Source: Planctomycetota bacterium
GTDB lineage: Bacteria > Planctomycetota > UBA1135 > UBA2386
Direction: 5' to 3'
Assembly: GCA_014192625.1 (NCBI GenBank)
Contig: BJHM01000028.1
Span: 1-51,575 of the forward strand
Length of the DNA: 51,575 bases
This document shows, in pieces, positions 16,550 through 25,476 of the stretch; positions within the stretch are counted from its first letter, which is position 1; each line of letters opens with the position of its first letter. Below the pieces are notes generated by a model that made no database searches, had not been told where the DNA came from, and saw nothing but the letters and a program-made list of their open reading frames with translations. Position numbers and translations under genes: made by a program.

Positions 16550-18808
16550 TCACTTGCCTGTTGACTGGGTGCGGCTGGGCACCACATCTGGCACTGGCCA
16601 ATCGACCAACGACATGCCCAGGTCAACGTATTGGCCGCCGCCCGTCTGACGGCATTGGACAGCAAGCATGTGAACGCCAGGCAAACAGCGCGCCACGGTC
16701 GCACGATCGGTGGGCAGGTATTCGTAACCAGTGGTAGGGCCCTGCCGCGCAAGCACCAAAATGCCATCGAGGTAGACCATCAGATCTGCGTCGTGGTGCA
16801 AGCACCACTGCAGGCCCGCAAGCGGTCGATCCGGCAGCACAATCTGCCGCCGCAGCCAGATCGATTCGGTCTGCCAATCCGTGCCAATGTGTGCGCCCGG
16901 CGTGCCGTTTTTGCCAAAGCCACTCACGCCTTCGGTCCACCCGGCATCATCAAACGAAGCTTGTTGCCAGCCAGCGGCTGGCGCGTTCACGGTCCATCGC
17001 CACGCTTGCGGTGCCTGCATCGCCGTCGGCACAACTGGCAACAACACGCCGTGCGGCTGGTAGAGAGTTTGCGCTGCCAGAGCAGCAGACGGCACATCGA
17101 TCTTCTGCACCGCACGGTCATAGGTGACAAGGCCGTTGATCGCAGATTCACCGTCGGTGGCCTGCGTGTAAACCGCCGCACTGAGTCCCTGCGCGATGAG
17201 CGGGTGCAGCGCTGCGATGGCTTGCAAGTATGCCTCGGTGCGCGCCGCTTGATCCTGCTTTGACACTTGGCCAGGGTTGCCCTTGTCCACAAATGTGCGG
17301 CCCGCGGTCGGCAATCCGAGCCCAAGAAACTCACCAAGAACCGATGCCCGCCTGCCCGGCACCGGCAGCATGTGAGGGCCGGGATAAACCTGCAGATCGA
17401 TCACGTCGCCGCACGCGTGATCGCTACAGCCACTCGCATTGCACACCCACCGCATAGGGTCCCATTGTCGAATGAGTTTCACATAGTGCTCTGTGTCGTG
17501 CTGCCCCCACCCTGCATGGAACGGCACCCACATAACGATCGACGGGTGATTGCGGTGGCCCTCGATCAGCGCGTGCAGTTCGCGTTCGAAGTTGGCGGGA
17601 TCCTGCTGCGGGTCGCAAAACGGCATGTCCTGCCAGACGAGCAAGCCACGGCGATCGCATTCATCGTAGAACAACTCGCTCTCGACCTTCACGTGCTTGC
17701 GCAGCAGGTTGCAGCCGAGCGCCGTGATCGTGTCGAGATCGCCGCACATCGCTGCAAAACTCGGCGGCGTGTAGCCACCATCCGGCCAATAACCCGAGTC
17801 GAGCTGACCAAACTGAAACACTGGTGCACCGTCGATCAGCAACCGCGTGAGCCCGTTTGCATCCTTACCCACAGTCAAGTCACGAAACGCCAACCAGCAG
17901 TGCACGCGGTCGATCTCGCCCGCCGCAGCATCGAGCAGTGTGACCACTAGCTCGTAGCGATACGGCGAAAATGGCCGCCAACGCCGCGCCTCTGGCACAA
18001 CGCACTCCACCGTGCTGTCGCGCAGGCGGCCGGTAGCGGTTGCAATCGTTCTGCCAGCATCGAGGACCGCCACCCTCACGCTGAAAGTAGCTCGCCCGCT
18101 GATTTCGACCGTCGCCTGAAACCCATCGCCCTTGGCCTTAAGCCCGACACTGCGCAGATAAATACTTGGCACCATTTCGCACCAAACCGTCTGCCAGATG
18201 CCGGATGAAGGCGTATTCCAACTGCCGCCGAGTTTTTGCACCTGCCGGCCGCGCGGCTGCGGCCCCTGATCACTCGGGCCGCGCACCGCGACCAAGAGTA
18301 TGTGCTCGATGCCCGGACCCAGTGCCCTTGTGACATCAAACGAGAACCGGTCATAGCCGCCGCGATGCTCGCCAAGGCGCGTCCCGTCGAGCCATGCTTC
18401 GCATTCCCAATCGACCGCGTCAAAGTGCAACAGCACGCACTGGTCCGCAGGCTTTTGCAACGTGAACTTGCGCCTGTACCAAAGCCGTTGATCCGCTGCG
18501 AGCGACTTGCCCACACCGGACAACGCCGATTCGAGCGCGAACGGCACCAGGATCTGACCATCTGCCTTCACCGGTCGCGGCGCGGCAGCAGGCAAGATCG
18601 CATAGTCCCAGAGTCCGTTCAGGCTTTGCCAATTTGCGCGGCGCATACCCGGCCGCGGATACTCAGGCCACACGTCTAGCGGCGATACATCGCTCGCCCA
18701 CTTCGTCTGCAACCTGCCGGGCACCGGCGCCCATGCCTGCTGCGAAGGCAACGAAGCCGACCACAAAAGGGCCACTGGCAAGATCAGCAGGCACGCACAA
18801 AAACGCAT
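16550..18808 (-). CDS. Exported glycoside hydrolase family 2-like protein lacking the acid/base Glu
   Basis: A 752-residue protein from ATG 18808 with a signal peptide (MRFCACLLILPVALLWSASL). The sugar-binding jelly roll (LNGLWDYAI, WYRRKF, DAVDWECEAWLDG) spans about 50-215, the Ig-like sandwich about 216-320 and the TIM barrel about 320-590, then a further C-terminal jelly-roll-like domain. In related GH2 proteins the barrel has NPSIVMWVPFNEGWGQ, where NE contains the acid/base. Here the sequence is VPFHAGWGQ, so position 432 is Ala, while the nucleophile E493 (LGEFLGLGLP) is kept. The protein may be a non-catalytic sugar binder, may work by a changed mechanism, or may be decaying, although the frame is intact. 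Its start codon is 35 bp from that of the divergent rluA-type gene. Confidence 0.85.
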   Translation of the reverse strand: MRFCACLLILPVALLWSASLPSQQAWAPVPGRLQTKWASDVSPLDVWPEYPRPGMRRANWQSLNGLWDYAILPAAAPRPVKADGQILVPFALESALSGVGKSLAADQRLWYRRKFTLQKPADQCVLLHFDAVDWECEAWLDGTRLGEHRGGYDRFSFDVTRALGPGIEHILLVAVRGPSDQGPQPRGRQVQKLGGSWNTPSSGIWQTVWCEMVPSIYLRSVGLKAKGDGFQATVEISGRATFSVRVAVLDAGRTIATATGRLRDSTVECVVPEARRWRPFSPYRYELVVTLLDAAAGEIDRVHCWLAFRDLTVGKDANGLTRLLIDGAPVFQFGQLDSGYWPDGGYTPPSFAAMCGDLDTITALGCNLLRKHVKVESELFYDECDRRGLLVWQDMPFCDPQQDPANFERELHALIEGHRNHPSIVMWVPFHAGWGQHDTEHYVKLIRQWDPMRWVCNASGCSDHACGDVIDLQVYPGPHMLPVPGRRASVLGEFLGLGLPTAGRTFVDKGNPGQVSKQDQAARTEAYLQAIAALHPLIAQGLSAAVYTQATDGESAINGLVTYDRAVQKIDVPSAALAAQTLYQPHGVLLPVVPTAMQAPQAWRWTVNAPAAGWQQASFDDAGWTEGVSGFGKNGTPGAHIGTDWQTESIWLRRQIVLPDRPLAGLQWCLHHDADLMVYLDGILVLARQGPTTGYEYLPTDRATVARCLPGVHMLAVQCRQTGGGQYVDLGMSLVDWPVPDVVPSRTQSTGK

Positions 18809-18843
18809 CGCTACATGATCGCAAAGATGCCGCGGTGGACGCA

Positions 18844-19773
18844 ATGAGCACGTTCGGCGAGCATCCTTTCATGCAGCAGCACGAGGTCGGCAGCGAACAC
18901 GACGGCGAACGGCTCGACACTTTGCTGCCAGCGCTGCTGCAGATTTCGCGGACGGCGGCGCGGCGGGTTGGCGCACTTGGCCTCGTATCGCTCAATGGCG
19001 TACGCGCACCCGGCACGCAACGCTTGCGGCTGGGCGAGCTGATCGGCTGGCATCAGGACACGCTGTCGTTGTCGCTGCAACTTAGTTTGCCGGTATTGCA
19101 CGCCGACGATGAGGTGCTGGTCGTGCACAAACCGCAGGGCCTCGCGGTGCACAAGGGACCGCTCGTTGAAGACTCGCTCGCCCTCCGCCTGCTTGCTCTG
19201 CCCGGCAGCGGACTAGCGCACCGGCTCGACCGCGGTTCGTCGGGCGCGTTGTTGATCGGACGCAACCCGAAAGCGCTCGCCGCACTTGCTGCACTGATGG
19301 AGCAAGGCAAGATCGACCGCGAGTATCTCGCCATCGCCTTCGGCGTGATCGCAACGGATACGCAGACGATTGATCTGCCACTGTTCGCCACCGACGAGCC
19401 GCGCGGCAACTTGCCAAAGGTGATCGTCGACCGCGAACGCGGCGCGCGCGCAGTCACGCACCTCACGGTGCTTTCGCGCGGCAAGACCTGCACGCTGATC
19501 CTGCTGCGGCTCGAAACTGGCCGCACACATCAGATCCGGGCTCACCTTCGCGCCATTGGCCATCCGTTGCTCGGCGATCCGCGCTACGGCGACGTCGCCG
19601 CCAACGAGCGGGCACGCAATACCTACGGCACCGATCGGCCAATGCTCCACGCCCATCGGCTCACCTTTCCGCACCCAACTACGCACCAGTTGTTATCTGT
19701 CACCGCATGGCAGGAGCCAGATTGTCAGCGGCTGTTTCCTGCGATCGCACAACTATCCGCAACGGCCCGCTAG
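18844..19773 (+). CDS. RluA-family 23S rRNA/tRNA pseudouridine synthase
   Basis: A 309-residue protein from ATG 18844. Residues about 15-75 form an S4-like RNA-binding domain (RLDTLLPALLQISRTAARR). The catalytic domain carries the RluA motif HRLDRGSSG (126-134) with catalytic D129, then the RxEYLA block (DREYLAIAF) and the C-terminal ETGRTHQIRAHL and GHPLLGDPRYG motifs. It isomerises uridine to pseudouridine in structured RNA; whether the target is that of RluA, RluC or RluD cannot be told. The frame is open upstream to 18634 but that stretch overlaps the divergent GH2 gene and is not conserved in style. Confidence 0.9.
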   Translation: MSTFGEHPFMQQHEVGSEHDGERLDTLLPALLQISRTAARRVGALGLVSLNGVRAPGTQRLRLGELIGWHQDTLSLSLQLSLPVLHADDEVLVVHKPQGLAVHKGPLVEDSLALRLLALPGSGLAHRLDRGSSGALLIGRNPKALAALAALMEQGKIDREYLAIAFGVIATDTQTIDLPLFATDEPRGNLPKVIVDRERGARAVTHLTVLSRGKTCTLILLRLETGRTHQIRAHLRAIGHPLLGDPRYGDVAANERARNTYGTDRPMLHAHRLTFPHPTTHQLLSVTAWQEPDCQRLFPAIAQLSATAR

Positions 19774-19803
19774 TCGTGATGCAAAGGCGGTGCTCTAGCG
19801 TCA

Positions 19804-19980
19804 CGCGGCGGCGATCCGACGCGGTGCCGTTCCAACGCGGCGGTGCCGTTCCAACGCGGCGATCCAGCGGCGGCGATCCGACGCGGTGCCGTTCCAACGC
19901 GCCGATCCAGCGGCGGCGATCCGACGCGGTATCGATCTAGCGGCGGTGCCGTTCCAACGCGCCGATCCAGCGGCGGTGCA
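19804..19980. repeat. Composite tandem repeat (17-mer core, about 43-bp higher-order unit)
   Basis: The 17-mer GGTGCCGTTCCAACGCG occurs four times, at 19823, 19842, 19885 and 19945. Between copies lie GATCCGACGCGGT and GATCCAGCGGCGG blocks, so a higher-order unit of about 43 bp is seen from about 19874. It fills most of the 303-bp convergent gap between the rluA-type gene (ends 19773) and the PKD gene (ends 20077). No gene is visible in this gap, and no spacers of CRISPR type are present. Confidence 0.85.
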
Positions 19981-20076
19981 GCAGTATGGGGCTTTACAAA
20001 AGCGCGCCGGAGTCACCTTTGCGGCAAAGGCGCGCAGTAGGCCGCCCGCGAATTGCGGGCAACCGATGCTGCGATT

Positions 20077-22059
20077 TCAGAATCCGACAACGGCAGCGGC
20101 AGCGTCACCCATGACTAGGCCCAGCGGGTTTACGATGTCGAGTCCGACGCTCTGCGTAAAGAACCTAATGCCGAGGTAGCTCGGCCGGTTGGGCAGCTGG
20201 AACGAGAAGGTCGCAGTGTTGGCTGCGCCAAGAAGCAGCGAGACCGAGTCCGCACTCACGTAGCTGACACAGCCTGGCGCACCAAGCACGCCAAGGTCGA
20301 CTGGCAGCGGGCCTAGGCTGCCAAACGTGTCGCTCAGGCCCAAGACGAAGAAGCCAGCGTTGGCGAGCAAGTTGCCAACCGTGACGCTGAGCGTCGTGCC
20401 AACCCTTGGCAGCGTCGTTGCAACGTTGGTGACTACGCCAAGCGTGCCTGCACAGCCATTGCCGATTTTGCGATAGACCGCGAGGCCGGTTGCGACCGTC
20501 TCGTAGACGAGTCCGCCATTCCAGATGCGCGGCGTAAACACCGTGCCACCAAATGGAGTCGTGTGCGAAAGGCCAAGCGTGTAGGTCAAATCCGCATTGC
20601 TGTAGGTCGTGCTGCCAGGAGCCGGGCTTGTGCCAGTGCCACTGTAAGCCGGGCCAACAAGGCCCAGGTGAACCGCTACGCCATACGAGCCTGGTGCCAG
20701 GTAAACATTCGACGCAAACTGGAAGTAGGTCGGCGAATTGAACGGGGCGGTGAGGCCCGAGCCGCTGCCAACAAGGGTCCAGACGGCCGCATTGAGGTCA
20801 TTGCCGACGTAGGTATTCGGCGTCACATAGACCTGAGCCGTGGCCGCCACACCGGCGGGGTCCACGTTGCAGCTTGAGTAGATGCCGCAGATCGAGATGC
20901 CGTTCGGGTTGGTGACGTTGACGTCAAAGTAATTTCCTGCGCCCACCACACCGCCGTTGTTGGCGTTGAACAGCGTCATCGCTGTCGGCCTTGACGCTAC
21001 CGCATGGGTGACCGTTGAGGTGTTGCAGCTATTGGTGACCGTGAGGCGAACCTGGGTCGGCGCGCAGGATCCGGCATAGGGCCAGATCGGGTTTTGCGCG
21101 GTCGAGTCGGTGACGCCGTCGCCGTCGAGGTCCCACGCAAAGGTCTGCGGTGCTAGGGTCGAGGTATCCGTAAATTGAATCACGTTTGGCAAAGCAGTAT
21201 TGGCAAAAGTGAATCTCGCAGTTAGCGGATCAACCACGACAAAACCAGTCTTCGTGATGGTGTCCTGACCTAGCGCGTCAAACACCGTGAGCGTGACGTT
21301 GTAGACACCGCACAGTGTGTAGGTGAAGCTTGGGTTTTGCAGGTTTGAGTCAGGCACAGAGTCACCGTCAAAGTCCCACGAGTAGGCGAGAATGCCGCCT
21401 GGATTGGTCGACACTGCCGACGCGGTAAAGTTGACCAATAACGGTGACGAGCCAGTGGTCGGCGTCGCGGTGAAATTCACGACCCGCGTAGCAGTGGTGT
21501 AGTAACAGATGACATTGGGTGTGCGCACATTTGAGACGCCGCCACTAAATGGTGCCGCCGGAGTTGAGTTCTGGATGCGCGCGTCGACGCAGTTGATGGA
21601 CAGGTCGGCGTTGCTGAAAATAGTCGGCAGCGGCGGCACAGGCGTGGCTGGATTGGTGTAGACGGCCTGCAGCACGCTCATATGAATAGCCATGCCATAA
21701 GTGCCGGGCGCGAGAACGAACGGCTGGGCGAGAATCGCTTGGCTGGTACCTGCTGCCGTCACACTTGCCGAGCCGACCAGCGTCCAAGCGAGCGGGTTTG
21801 TGCGGTTGGCCGACTGCGAGACACCGGGCGCTGTGACGTAGACATCTGCCGGGCCAGCAGGTCCAAGCTGCGTGCGCAAATCAAACCGAGTAAAGGTCAC
21901 GCCGGCTGGATTGAGCACGGTGACATCGAAATAGAGTGTGTTGGAGCCCACGTAGCCAGCGAGCGCGAGCCCGCCGACCATGGTTGTGGTCAAGGTCGCG
22001 GCTTGCGCCATCGCCATGGATGCAGTCACTAGAAACGACGCTAGTTTGAGTATTCCCAT
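20077..22059 (-). CDS. Exported PKD-domain protein with planctomycete-type C-terminal domain
   Basis: A 660-residue protein with a signal peptide (MGILKLASFLVTASMAMAQA). Residues about 20-185 and about 360-520 are two related beta-rich modules: each contains a VYVTP or VYVTA segment, WTLVGSxS, LAPGxYGxAxH and a FSNADLS- or YSNADLT-like block. Between them are two PKD domains (SWDFDGDSVPDSNLQNPSFTY at about 230-250, AWDLDGDGVTDSTAQNP at about 310-325). From about 525 on there is a C-terminal domain (GNGCAGTL, LPVDLGVLGAPGC, QSVGLDI) that recurs in other exported proteins of this lineage and may act in anchoring or sorting. The protein is probably secreted or surface bound; no enzymatic motif is seen. 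Confidence 0.85.
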   Translation of the reverse strand: MGILKLASFLVTASMAMAQAATLTTTMVGGLALAGYVGSNTLYFDVTVLNPAGVTFTRFDLRTQLGPAGPADVYVTAPGVSQSANRTNPLAWTLVGSASVTAAGTSQAILAQPFVLAPGTYGMAIHMSVLQAVYTNPATPVPPLPTIFSNADLSINCVDARIQNSTPAAPFSGGVSNVRTPNVICYYTTATRVVNFTATPTTGSSPLLVNFTASAVSTNPGGILAYSWDFDGDSVPDSNLQNPSFTYTLCGVYNVTLTVFDALGQDTITKTGFVVVDPLTARFTFANTALPNVIQFTDTSTLAPQTFAWDLDGDGVTDSTAQNPIWPYAGSCAPTQVRLTVTNSCNTSTVTHAVASRPTAMTLFNANNGGVVGAGNYFDVNVTNPNGISICGIYSSCNVDPAGVAATAQVYVTPNTYVGNDLNAAVWTLVGSGSGLTAPFNSPTYFQFASNVYLAPGSYGVAVHLGLVGPAYSGTGTSPAPGSTTYSNADLTYTLGLSHTTPFGGTVFTPRIWNGGLVYETVATGLAVYRKIGNGCAGTLGVVTNVATTLPRVGTTLSVTVGNLLANAGFFVLGLSDTFGSLGPLPVDLGVLGAPGCVSYVSADSVSLLLGAANTATFSFQLPNRPSYLGIRFFTQSVGLDIVNPLGLVMGDAAAAVVGF

Positions 22060-22068
22060 TGCAACACT

Positions 22069-22101
22069 GAGAGAGAGGGAGAGAGGGAGAGAGGGAGAGA
22101 A
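22069..22101. repeat. Purine/pyrimidine simple-sequence tract in the leader of the PKD gene
   Basis: GAGAGAGAGG followed by GAGAGAGG units gives a 33-bp pure purine run, ending 9 bp upstream of the minus-strand ATG at 22059. On the coding strand it is a CT-only leader, so the gene has no Shine-Dalgarno sequence. Such a tract may vary in length and could alter translation, which is inference. Confidence 0.8.
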
Positions 22102-22132
22102 TATCAGCTGTTCGTAGCAGAGCCTTGCCCAG

Positions 22133-23383
22133 TCAACGATCCCCCAGCGGAAATTTTCGCCAGCCCAATAATTGCGGCTCAGAGGAATCTATTGCGGGCC
22201 CAAAGGGCGTAGTGCCACTGCGCTCGCTCCCATGGCGCACCGCATGCTCCCCGTGCCGATCGCGAATTGCGTCCATCGCACGCAGCAAGCGCTCACTTTT
22301 GCCCGATGCAACTGGCGCATCAAACAAGCAACGCTGCACCCCCTCGCTGCCCCCTGCGGCGACCAAGTTACCGGCGGTGAGGCCGAGCAGGCGGATGCCA
22401 GGGTGACCACGCCAAGTCGCATCGAGCAGTTCGCATGCAGCGCCAAACAACACTTGGTCCACATGCGTTGCCGCGATCGCCTGCTGACGCGCAAACGTGG
22501 TGAAGTCTGGCAAACGCAGTTTGAGGCGAACGACCTTGCTGCGCATGCCCTGCTTTCGCAGGCGGCGACCGACTTGATCGGCAAGCTGTCGGAGCACCGC
22601 GCGCGCCGCCTCGCGCGTTGTGAGGTCGCGTGAAAACGTGAGCTCTGCGCCGATCGACTTTTGGGCGCGGTTCGTCACTACCGGTCGATCATCAAGCCCG
22701 TTTGCGAGAACGAACAAACGCTCGCCGAGGTCGCGGCCGAACGCGGTGCACAGCGCAATGCGACTTTGTTGCTGCACATCGCCAATCGTTTGCAGGCCGG
22801 CGCGCAACAACTGCGCTTTCAGGATTGGCCCAACACCAAACATTCGCCCCACGCAAAGGCCTGCCAAAAACTTTAGCTCCGTGCCGGGCGGCACTATGAC
22901 GAGGCCATCGGGCTTGCGCAGGTCGCTTGCAACTTTGGCCAAAAACTTTGAGGTCGCGACACCAACCGAGACGGTCAACTGCGTGGCGGAGAAGACCTCG
23001 CGCTTGATGCATTGTGCGATCGTTGGCCCATCCCCAAACAACGCAGCACTGCCGGTGACATCAAGGAACGCCTCATCGAGTGACAGCGGCTCAACGAGAT
23101 CGGTGAAGCGATGAAACACTTCGCGCACCTGCTGTCCCACTGCCACATACACCGCCATGCGCGGCGCTACGAAGATGCCTTGCGGACACAATTGTCGCGC
23201 GCGCACGCCGGGCATCGCCGACCGCACCCCATACTTGCGCGCCTCGTAACTGGCGGTCGCTACGACCTGCCGCGGATTTTCGCCGCCGATGATCACCGGC
23301 TTGCCGCGCAATTCCGGCCGGTCGCGCTGCTCGATGGCCGCGTAGAACGCGTCCATGTCGGCGTGCAGGATGGTGCGGGGCAA
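22133..23383 (-). CDS. dinB: DNA polymerase IV (Y-family)
   Basis: A 416-residue Y-family translesion polymerase if started at TTG 23383. This start gives MPRTILHADMDAFYAAIEQ, the canonical DinB N terminus, with metal ligands D9, D103 and E104 (SLDEAFLDVT at 101-110). GGAG is placed 5 nt upstream of this TTG. GTG codons at 23389 and 23431 are in-frame alternatives. The palm, fingers and thumb are complete (SVGVATSKFLAKVASDLRKP, FGVGP helix-hairpin), and the little-finger domain is at about 245-350. The last about 50 residues are a poorly conserved tail without a clear beta-clamp motif. It copies damaged DNA in the cytoplasm. Confidence 0.92.
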   Translation of the reverse strand: MPRTILHADMDAFYAAIEQRDRPELRGKPVIIGGENPRQVVATASYEARKYGVRSAMPGVRARQLCPQGIFVAPRMAVYVAVGQQVREVFHRFTDLVEPLSLDEAFLDVTGSAALFGDGPTIAQCIKREVFSATQLTVSVGVATSKFLAKVASDLRKPDGLVIVPPGTELKFLAGLCVGRMFGVGPILKAQLLRAGLQTIGDVQQQSRIALCTAFGRDLGERLFVLANGLDDRPVVTNRAQKSIGAELTFSRDLTTREAARAVLRQLADQVGRRLRKQGMRSKVVRLKLRLPDFTTFARQQAIAATHVDQVLFGAACELLDATWRGHPGIRLLGLTAGNLVAAGGSEGVQRCLFDAPVASGKSERLLRAMDAIRDRHGEHAVRHGSERSGTTPFGPAIDSSEPQLLGWRKFPLGDR

Positions 23384-23388
23384 AGTCA

Positions 23389-23392
23389 CTCC
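23389..23392 (-). promoter_or_regulatory. Ribosome binding site supporting the TTG start of dinB
   Basis: GGAG on the minus strand lies 5 nt upstream of TTG 23383. It is the best placed Shine-Dalgarno among the three possible starts. Confidence 0.5.
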
Positions 23393-23445
23393 GGCATAGT
23401 GTAAGCCTTGCCCTTCATGTGCGTGCCGCACAGCATCAGAGATTC

Positions 23446-25476
23446 ATGGATACGGCAATAAGAAAGCCAGCCAATGCAATGGCAAGCGACCGGGCAAAAG
23501 GCGACCGCATCCGTATAGGCTGTGCGCTGCTGATCGCCGCAGCACTGCTCTACTACGGCGCCTTGCAAGCATGGCCGTTTTTCGCCGACGACGCATTCAT
23601 CTCACTGCGCTACTCGGACCGCTTACTGCATGGCCACGGTCTCACGTGGAATACTTTCACACCCGTCGAGGGCTACAGCAACTTGCTGTGGACGCTGCTG
23701 TGCGCGTTGCTCGGCGCACTGGGAATGGACCTTGCTGTTGCTGCGCGCGCGCTCGGCATCGCCTGCACCCTCGCCACCTGCGCACTGCTCGCGCATCGTT
23801 TCCGCCGCACTTGGGGAGGCGCGCTCGTTGCCGCTGCGTTCGCCGCGGCTCCATCGGTGCCGATCTGGGCGATCGGCGGACTTGAGATGCCACTCGTGTG
23901 GCTCGCTTTGTCGGCAGGCCTGCTGCAATGCGAACGCGCCTTCAAAAGCGAGCGCGTAGGACGCGACCTGCTTTGTGCAGGCAGCTGCTTTGCTGCCGCC
24001 TGCCTCACGCGCCCCGACGCGCCGCTGTTCTTAGCCTTGGCCGTTGCCGTAACGGCTCTCGCATACTGGCCACGCGGCGGACGGCCAATGTTCATCGCGG
24101 TCTTATGGCTCTCACTCGTGCCAGCAATCGCCATCGGCGCGCAACTCTTATTCCGCCTCGCCTACTACGGCGACTACTTGCCAAACACAGCGCGCGTAAA
24201 GCTCGGCAACTCCACCGAACTCTGGCGCGGCGGCCTCGGATATCTGCGTTTTTCGTGGCCCGCATTTATGCCGCTGGTCGCGCCCGCCGTGCTGTGCTCA
24301 CTAGCAAACGCGAAGACTGTCGCCAGCTGGCCAGCACACTTCACCAGAACACCACTGCTAGCTCGCCTTCCGTTCGTGATGCTGCTTTTCACCACTCTCC
24401 TCACGTGGCCCACCTACGTAGTAATCATAGGCGGCGACATCTTCCCGGGCTGGCGACTGCTCTCGCCAATGCTGCTGCCCGCAGCCATTCTCACGGGCCT
24501 GCTGTGCGAAACACTCGCACTTAGCGGTCGCAAGATGCAATGGCTCGCGATCGCGATCGCGCTCGTTTCGATCACCAGCAACCGCATCGGCGCGCACTTT
24601 GATCCTGAGACGCGCCGCGCTGCCGAAGAACGCTTTGAGCACGACTACCTAGCCTTGGGCACCATGCTTTTGCAGGCGTTCGAACAACAACAACCGCTGT
24701 TTGCCGTGCAAGCCGCAGGTGCGCTTTGCTATGCGTCACGCTTGCCGAGCCTCGACATGTTTGGCCTCAACGACCGCGCGATCGCGCTCGATCCGGCACC
24801 GAGGATCGAGAGCGATCCGGGTGGTGCCTTTGGTGCGGCACACCGCCGCGGCCGCCCCGAGTACCTTTTGCAGCGCGCGCCTGACCTCGTCAGTTTTGAC
24901 GAGATGCTCATTCCAATCGACGCTGCAGGCATGGCGTTTGTTGACTCGCCAGCATTCACTAGCGACTACCGGTGCGTCCTGTTCGACGCAAAAGTAGTGC
25001 GCGAGCACGGCACCGCCCGAGGGCAAGAACTCGTGCTGCCGCTCTGGGTGCGGAGCCAGGGTTGCATCGGCATCACGACCGGCAAGGAAACCGTGCGCGT
25101 GCCCGCCTTCCTGCTCGGCTCGCTGCGTCACTCACAAGGCCACCGCTACCCGGCACCGAACGCGCCGCCAGAACAGATCGCCAAGTTTGCAGCAGAGCAT
25201 CCCGAAGTGCTGCGCTGGTGGTCACGGCCCGTCGTCGCCGCACCCGCAGCAATCACCATGGCGATGCAACTTGAGGTTCGCCAACCGGGCACGTTCACGC
25301 TGGGACCATTTGACCTTTCGATCGGCGAGTGGTCCCCTGCGCTCACACCAGCACAGAAAGGCTGCCGCGTCGAACTCACACACGAGGCCGCAATGGGCAC
25401 ACTAAGCCTCATCGTCGACCCTGCCGCGCAGTTGCCACTGCGACTCGACGCCATCGAACTCCGCCGCGCGCGCTGA
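23446..25476 (+). CDS. GT-C-type membrane glycosyltransferase (AftB/arabinofuranosyltransferase-like)
   Basis: A 676-residue polytopic membrane protein from ATG 23446. After the first membrane helix it has FFADDAFISLRYSDRLLHG, the Asp pair of the GT-C first periplasmic loop, followed by PVEGYSNLLW, a signature of arabinofuranosyltransferase-like families. About 9-11 hydrophobic helices cover residues about 30-385. The remaining about 290 residues are hydrophilic and probably periplasmic, with beta-rich character near the end. It probably transfers a sugar from a polyprenyl-phosphate donor to an envelope glycan or protein. The donor is unknown; mycobacterial arabinan would not be expected here. 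The start codon lies about 60 bp from that of the divergent dinB. Confidence 0.78.
   Translation: MDTAIRKPANAMASDRAKGDRIRIGCALLIAAALLYYGALQAWPFFADDAFISLRYSDRLLHGHGLTWNTFTPVEGYSNLLWTLLCALLGALGMDLAVAARALGIACTLATCALLAHRFRRTWGGALVAAAFAAAPSVPIWAIGGLEMPLVWLALSAGLLQCERAFKSERVGRDLLCAGSCFAAACLTRPDAPLFLALAVAVTALAYWPRGGRPMFIAVLWLSLVPAIAIGAQLLFRLAYYGDYLPNTARVKLGNSTELWRGGLGYLRFSWPAFMPLVAPAVLCSLANAKTVASWPAHFTRTPLLARLPFVMLLFTTLLTWPTYVVIIGGDIFPGWRLLSPMLLPAAILTGLLCETLALSGRKMQWLAIAIALVSITSNRIGAHFDPETRRAAEERFEHDYLALGTMLLQAFEQQQPLFAVQAAGALCYASRLPSLDMFGLNDRAIALDPAPRIESDPGGAFGAAHRRGRPEYLLQRAPDLVSFDEMLIPIDAAGMAFVDSPAFTSDYRCVLFDAKVVREHGTARGQELVLPLWVRSQGCIGITTGKETVRVPAFLLGSLRHSQGHRYPAPNAPPEQIAKFAAEHPEVLRWWSRPVVAAPAAITMAMQLEVRQPGTFTLGPFDLSIGEWSPALTPAQKGCRVELTHEAAMGTLSLIVDPAAQLPLRLDAIELRRAR

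Noticed and set aside
19804-19980. Possible CRISPR array or small protein with repeats
   Set aside because: Spacing between 17-mers consists of other repeated blocks, not unique spacers, and the frames have no start with a ribosome binding site.
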